Part shown: piece after piece, positions 5,686-7,815 of the stretch
Layout of the letters: each line of letters starts with the position of its first letter
Numbering within the stretch: position 1 is the stretch's first letter
Assembly (NCBI GenBank): GCA_012512795.1
Contig: JAAZDL010000059.1
Location: 1 to 7,815 of the forward strand
From: Mycoplasmatota bacterium
GTDB lineage: Bacteria > Bacillota_I > Bacilli_A > RF39 > UBA660
DNA: 7,815 bases
Reading direction: 5' to 3'
Translations under genes and position numbers: made by a program
Notes under the pieces: model-generated
Told to the model about the DNA's origin: nothing
Seen by the model: the letters and a program-made list of their open reading frames with translations, nothing else
Database searches by the model: none

Positions 5686-6180
5686 TTATTTATTCTCATC
5701 ATTAAAGATTATTATAGCATTTTGAAGTTGTTTATATCTCTTATTTTTTATTTTTCTACTTGAATCTGTAAAAAAGATAGAGTATGCTACTTCCCATAAT
5801 GCTACCCAACCAAATACCATTAATATTTGTGAAAAAACTTCACCTAAAACTGCCTCTAATAAAAAAGAACTAAATAAAAATAATAAACCTAAAAGAAACA
5901 TTAATATCTTTTGAATATCACTAGTTCCTGATTCATATACTAATTCATTTATACTTTCTTTAAACTCTTTTCTTATCATTGAACTATAAAGTTCTTTCTC
6001 ATCGTTAGATAATTTAAATTTAGTATCTATATTAAGAGTAACTTTTGCATTTAAGCTTTCCCCAACTAACTCATTTATTAAATAATCTCTTAGGCTTGGT
6101 GATATTGTATTCTCATTATAATTACTAATTAAATATTTTTTTTCATTAATATCAATTTCTATTATTAATTCTTCTTTCAT
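5686..6180 (-). CDS. Hypothetical two-TM membrane protein
   Basis: This 164-residue protein has a soluble N-terminal part (1-88) rich in Asp, Glu, Lys and Asn. A transmembrane hairpin follows (about 90-110 and 114-137, joined by a very short turn), then a basic tail (SSRKIKNKRYKQ, about 140-151). By the positive-inside rule the N-terminal domain and tail face the cytoplasm. The GWVALWEVAYSIFF segment in the second helix resembles uncharacterised clostridial membrane proteins I have seen, but no function is known. Its ATG (6180-6178) overlaps the stop of the pseudouridine synthase in an ATGA arrangement, so the two are probably translationally coupled. AAGGA lies a few bases upstream inside the preceding gene. 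It precedes the KsgA-like gene by nine bases. Its place among rRNA-modification genes is unexplained. Confidence 0.8.
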   Translation of the reverse strand: MKEELIIEIDINEKKYLISNYNENTISPSLRDYLINELVGESLNAKVTLNIDTKFKLSNDEKELYSSMIRKEFKESINELVYESGTSDIQKILMFLLGLLFLFSSFLLEAVLGEVFSQILMVFGWVALWEVAYSIFFTDSSRKIKNKRYKQLQNAIIIFNDENK

Positions 6181-6845
6181 ATTTTTCCTTTTCCAAATAA
6201 ATTAAATGGTGTTCTCTTTGGTAAATCCAAACTAAATGTTAACAGTTTGTTAGTAGTAGGATGATAAAAGCATAGTTCTTTTGCATATAAAGCAATTTGT
6301 TGTCCGACAACTGCTTTTTTATTATATTTTTGATCACCATAAAGTGGAAAACCATAATTTGATAACTGTACCCTAATTTGGTGACTTCTTCCTGTTTCAA
6401 GTTCAACTTCTATTAAAGACAAATTATTAATATCACTTATTTTTTTATAATGCAATATAGCTTCTTTACCTTTTTCATCTATTTTCACAACATTAAGTTT
6501 AGTATCTTTTAAAAGTTTGTCTTTTAAAGTTCCGCTATTATTTATATTCCCACATACAACAGCATAATATTTTTTTTCTAGTTTTCTACTTCTTATTTGT
6601 TCAGACAATCTACTAGCACTTTTACTAGTTTTAGCAAACACCATAATACCACCTACCGGTCTATCAAGTCTGTGAACCAATCCTAAATATACATTTCCTT
6701 TTTTATCATACTTTTCTTTTATATATCTTTTTAATATATTTAAAAAATCTTTGTCTTCGCTACTATCTTCTTGTACAGGTATATTTATTGGTTTCTCAAC
6801 TACTAATAAATGATTATCTTCATAAATAATATTAATATTATTCAC
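6177..6845 (-). CDS. RluA-family RNA pseudouridine synthase
   Basis: This cytosolic enzyme converts specific uridines to pseudouridine in RNA, most likely 23S rRNA. The exact site cannot be told. From the chosen start there are 222 residues, a catalytic domain with no S4 RNA-binding domain. Motif I is INIIYEDNHLLVVEKP (about 4-19). The catalytic motif is HRLDRPVGG (58-66) with D61 as nucleophile. The TGRSHQIRV stretch and the closing YGDQKY are also typical. 'RPVGG' in place of the common 'KDTSG' marks an RluA branch found in Bacillota and others. I choose GTG at 6845: AAGGTGG sits seven bases upstream and the protein then begins just before the first conserved strand. An in-frame GTG at 6872 and ATG at 6863 lie further inside the preceding gene without such a site. 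It overlaps the upstream methyltransferase by eight bases and the downstream gene by four. It ends in TGA. Confidence 0.9.
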   Translation of the reverse strand: MNNINIIYEDNHLLVVEKPINIPVQEDSSEDKDFLNILKRYIKEKYDKKGNVYLGLVHRLDRPVGGIMVFAKTSKSASRLSEQIRSRKLEKKYYAVVCGNINNSGTLKDKLLKDTKLNVVKIDEKGKEAILHYKKISDINNLSLIEVELETGRSHQIRVQLSNYGFPLYGDQKYNKKAVVGQQIALYAKELCFYHPTTNKLLTFSLDLPKRTPFNLFGKGKI

Positions 6846-7710
6846 TTGATTCCCACCTTCCATATACACCACAAGGCAAAAACATTTTACTACTAGTTAT
6901 ACTCAGTCCTAACTCTTCAGTTTTAACTATACCATTTGTTAATTTATCTTTTATACTCGTAGTTAAAACATTTTCTAAAATACATGGTGTTATACCTTTA
7001 GTATAAGAACTAATAAGAAGAAACAAAGGTTTATCGCTTAGAATATCAATACATGAATCTATTAAATTATTAAGACCTTCTTCAAATTTCCATAGTTCTT
7101 TAGAAGGGCCTCTACCATAAGTTGGAGGATCCATTATTATCGCATCATATTTATTTCCTCTTCTTTTTTCTCTTTCTACAAACTTTAAACAATCATCACA
7201 TATATATCTAATTGTATTTTTATCAAGATTAGATAGTTTAGCATTTTCTTTTGCCCATTCGTTCATGTTTTGTGAAGCATCTACATGAACAACTTCCTTT
7301 GCACCTGCATAAGAAGCTGCGATAGTTGCTCCGCCAGTATAAGCAAAAAGATTTAATACTTTAATATCTCTATTAGAATTTTTTATTTTGTCAATTATAA
7401 AATCCCAATTAGCTGCTTGCTCTGGAAAAAGTCCAGTATGTTTAAAACCTGTTGGACTTACTTTAAATGTTAATTCTTTATATTTAATAGTCCAAAACTC
7501 AGAGAATTCTTTTTTATTTTCCCAGTATCCTCCACCTTTATCATTTCTATGATATATAGCATGATAATTATTCCAAACATTATCATTGCTACTTTTCCAT
7601 AGTACCCAAGGATCAGGCCTTCTTAAGATAATATTGCCCCATCTTTCTAGTTTTTCACCTTTACCAGCGTCGATACATTCATAGTCTTTCCAATTGTTAC
7701 TAACTAGCAT
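6838..7710 (-). CDS. Class I SAM-dependent rRNA methyltransferase, RlmI/COG1092-like
   Basis: This probable rRNA base methyltransferase has 290 residues, without the N-terminal PUA domain of E. coli RlmI. The first 80 residues are tryptophan-rich (RWGNIILRRPDPWVLW, 23-38). HTGLFPEQ (91-98) leads into the Rossmann fold. SAM motif I is LNLFAYTGGAT (119-129) and the acidic residue of motif II is in HVDAS (142-146). IRYICDDCLKFV (167-178) follows, and the catalytic motif IV is MDPPTYGRGP (193-202). Family knowledge: the 'DPP.[YF]' loop positions the target base, and related proteins make m5C or m7G in 23S rRNA; the target here is unknown. GGAGG lies four bases before the ATG. It is the first gene of the six-gene minus-strand operon, read from the promoter at about 7736, and its last codons hold the ribosome-binding site of the pseudouridine synthase gene. 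Confidence 0.88.
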   Translation of the reverse strand: MLVSNNWKDYECIDAGKGEKLERWGNIILRRPDPWVLWKSSNDNVWNNYHAIYHRNDKGGGYWENKKEFSEFWTIKYKELTFKVSPTGFKHTGLFPEQAANWDFIIDKIKNSNRDIKVLNLFAYTGGATIAASYAGAKEVVHVDASQNMNEWAKENAKLSNLDKNTIRYICDDCLKFVEREKRRGNKYDAIIMDPPTYGRGPSKELWKFEEGLNNLIDSCIDILSDKPLFLLISSYTKGITPCILENVLTTSIKDKLTNGIVKTEELGLSITSSKMFLPCGVYGRWESSE

Positions 7711-7730
7711 AAGCCCTCCATTCTAAATAG

Positions 7731-7739
7731 ATTATAACA
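7731..7739 (-). promoter_or_regulatory. Extended -10 promoter of the minus-strand operon
   Basis: On the minus strand TGT directly precedes a consensus TATAAT (7739-7731). No strong -35 is visible at 16-18 bases, which is usual for extended -10 promoters. Transcription would start near 7724, about 14 bases before the ATG at 7710, with GGAGGG (7719-7714) as ribosome-binding site. Confidence 0.6.
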
Positions 7740-7773
7740 TAAAATTATAACTAAAATTACTATCAAAATTAAT

Positions 7774-7804
7774 TTTACATGTATTTTAAACAATATGATA
7801 TAAT
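7774..7804 (+). promoter_or_regulatory. Rightward promoter at window edge, possibly for a leaderless mRNA
   Basis: TTTACA (7774-7779), a 19-base spacer, and TATAAT (7799-7804) with a TGA extension (7796-7798) form a plausible promoter. An ATG follows at 7811, six bases after the -10, where transcription itself would start. If that ATG is a real start codon the mRNA would be leaderless. Only five bases of it are visible, so I do not call a gene. Confidence 0.45.
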
Positions 7805-7815
7805 CTATTTATGAA

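Larger units (their letters stand above)
7724..7811. repeat. 13-bp inverted repeat covering two divergent -10 regions
   Basis: TAAATAGATTATA (7724-7736) and its exact reverse complement (7799-7811) sit 62 bases apart. Each contains a -10 box plus the first bases downstream. With the preceding ATGn the match extends to 16 of 17. It could be a shared regulator site or just two similar promoters. Confidence 0.6.

Noticed and set aside
6177..6180. Alternative genetic code with UGA as tryptophan
   Set aside because: The pseudouridine synthase appears to end at UGA at the expected C-terminus. Conserved Trp positions (for example in murD and the RlmI-like protein) use TGG, and no gene needs UGA readthrough. 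MurD also argues against a wall-less Mycoplasma.
7811..7815. A coding region starting at the right edge
   Set aside because: Only an ATG and two bases are visible, too little to call a gene. It is recorded only with the promoter.
1..7815. CRISPR array, tRNA/rRNA gene, insertion sequence or riboswitch
   Set aside because: No spaced repeats, no cloverleaf or rRNA-like GC-rich stretch, no transposase or terminal repeats, and all intergenic regions are shorter than 165 bases and accounted for by promoters and terminators.

Overview
This very AT-rich window (roughly a quarter G+C by eye) looks like chromosome from a low-GC, Gram-positive-type bacterium. Shine-Dalgarno sites are strong (AAGGAGG type). 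The -10 boxes are near-consensus, several with a TGn extension. A lipobox lipoprotein and a peptidoglycan enzyme (MurD) are present, so this is not a wall-less Mycoplasma. No gene depends on UGA as a sense codon, and one gene appears to end in UGA, which fits code 11. The protein styles resemble uncultured gut Bacilli or Mycoplasmatota-related lineages (RF39-like). That placement is inference from memory of such proteins, not a search.

Left part (1-1432): a lipoprotein gene on the minus strand, cut off by the window edge, is divergent from gmk (guanylate kinase, plus strand). gmk ends in an AT-rich stem-loop shared with the convergent gene that follows. Middle-left (1431-2602): two unrecognised genes are transcribed divergently from a compact intergenic region with two good sigma-A-type promoters. 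One encodes a small helical protein (minus). The other encodes a 222-residue protein (plus) with a faint ADP-ribosyltransferase-like pattern. Next comes murD (2674-4011, plus), away from any cell-division cluster, closed by a good intrinsic terminator that abuts an oppositely oriented one.

Right part (4061-7710): six tightly packed minus-strand genes form an apparent operon. They are read from an extended -10 promoter near 7736 to the terminator near 4034. In transcription order they are: a class I rRNA methyltransferase (RlmI/COG1092-like), an RluA-type pseudouridine synthase (8-nt overlap, GTG start), a two-TM membrane protein (ATGA overlap), a KsgA/Dim1/Erm-family adenine dimethyltransferase, a nucleoside 2-deoxyribosyltransferase-like protein, and a four-TM membrane protein. 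Three of the six are RNA-modification enzymes, so the core theme is probably ribosomal RNA modification. The KsgA-like protein has Ala in place of Asn in its NLPY-type catalytic motif.

The last bases carry a second promoter facing right. It shares a 13-bp inverted repeat with the operon promoter and is followed at once by an ATG at the window edge. No RNA genes, insertion sequences, CRISPR arrays or riboswitches were seen. No gene-free stretch exceeds 300 bases; the longest is 587-748, which holds two divergent promoters. I found no clear-cut new defence or mobile system. The best candidates for something undescribed are the altered KsgA-like enzyme with its operon and the 1934-2602 protein.
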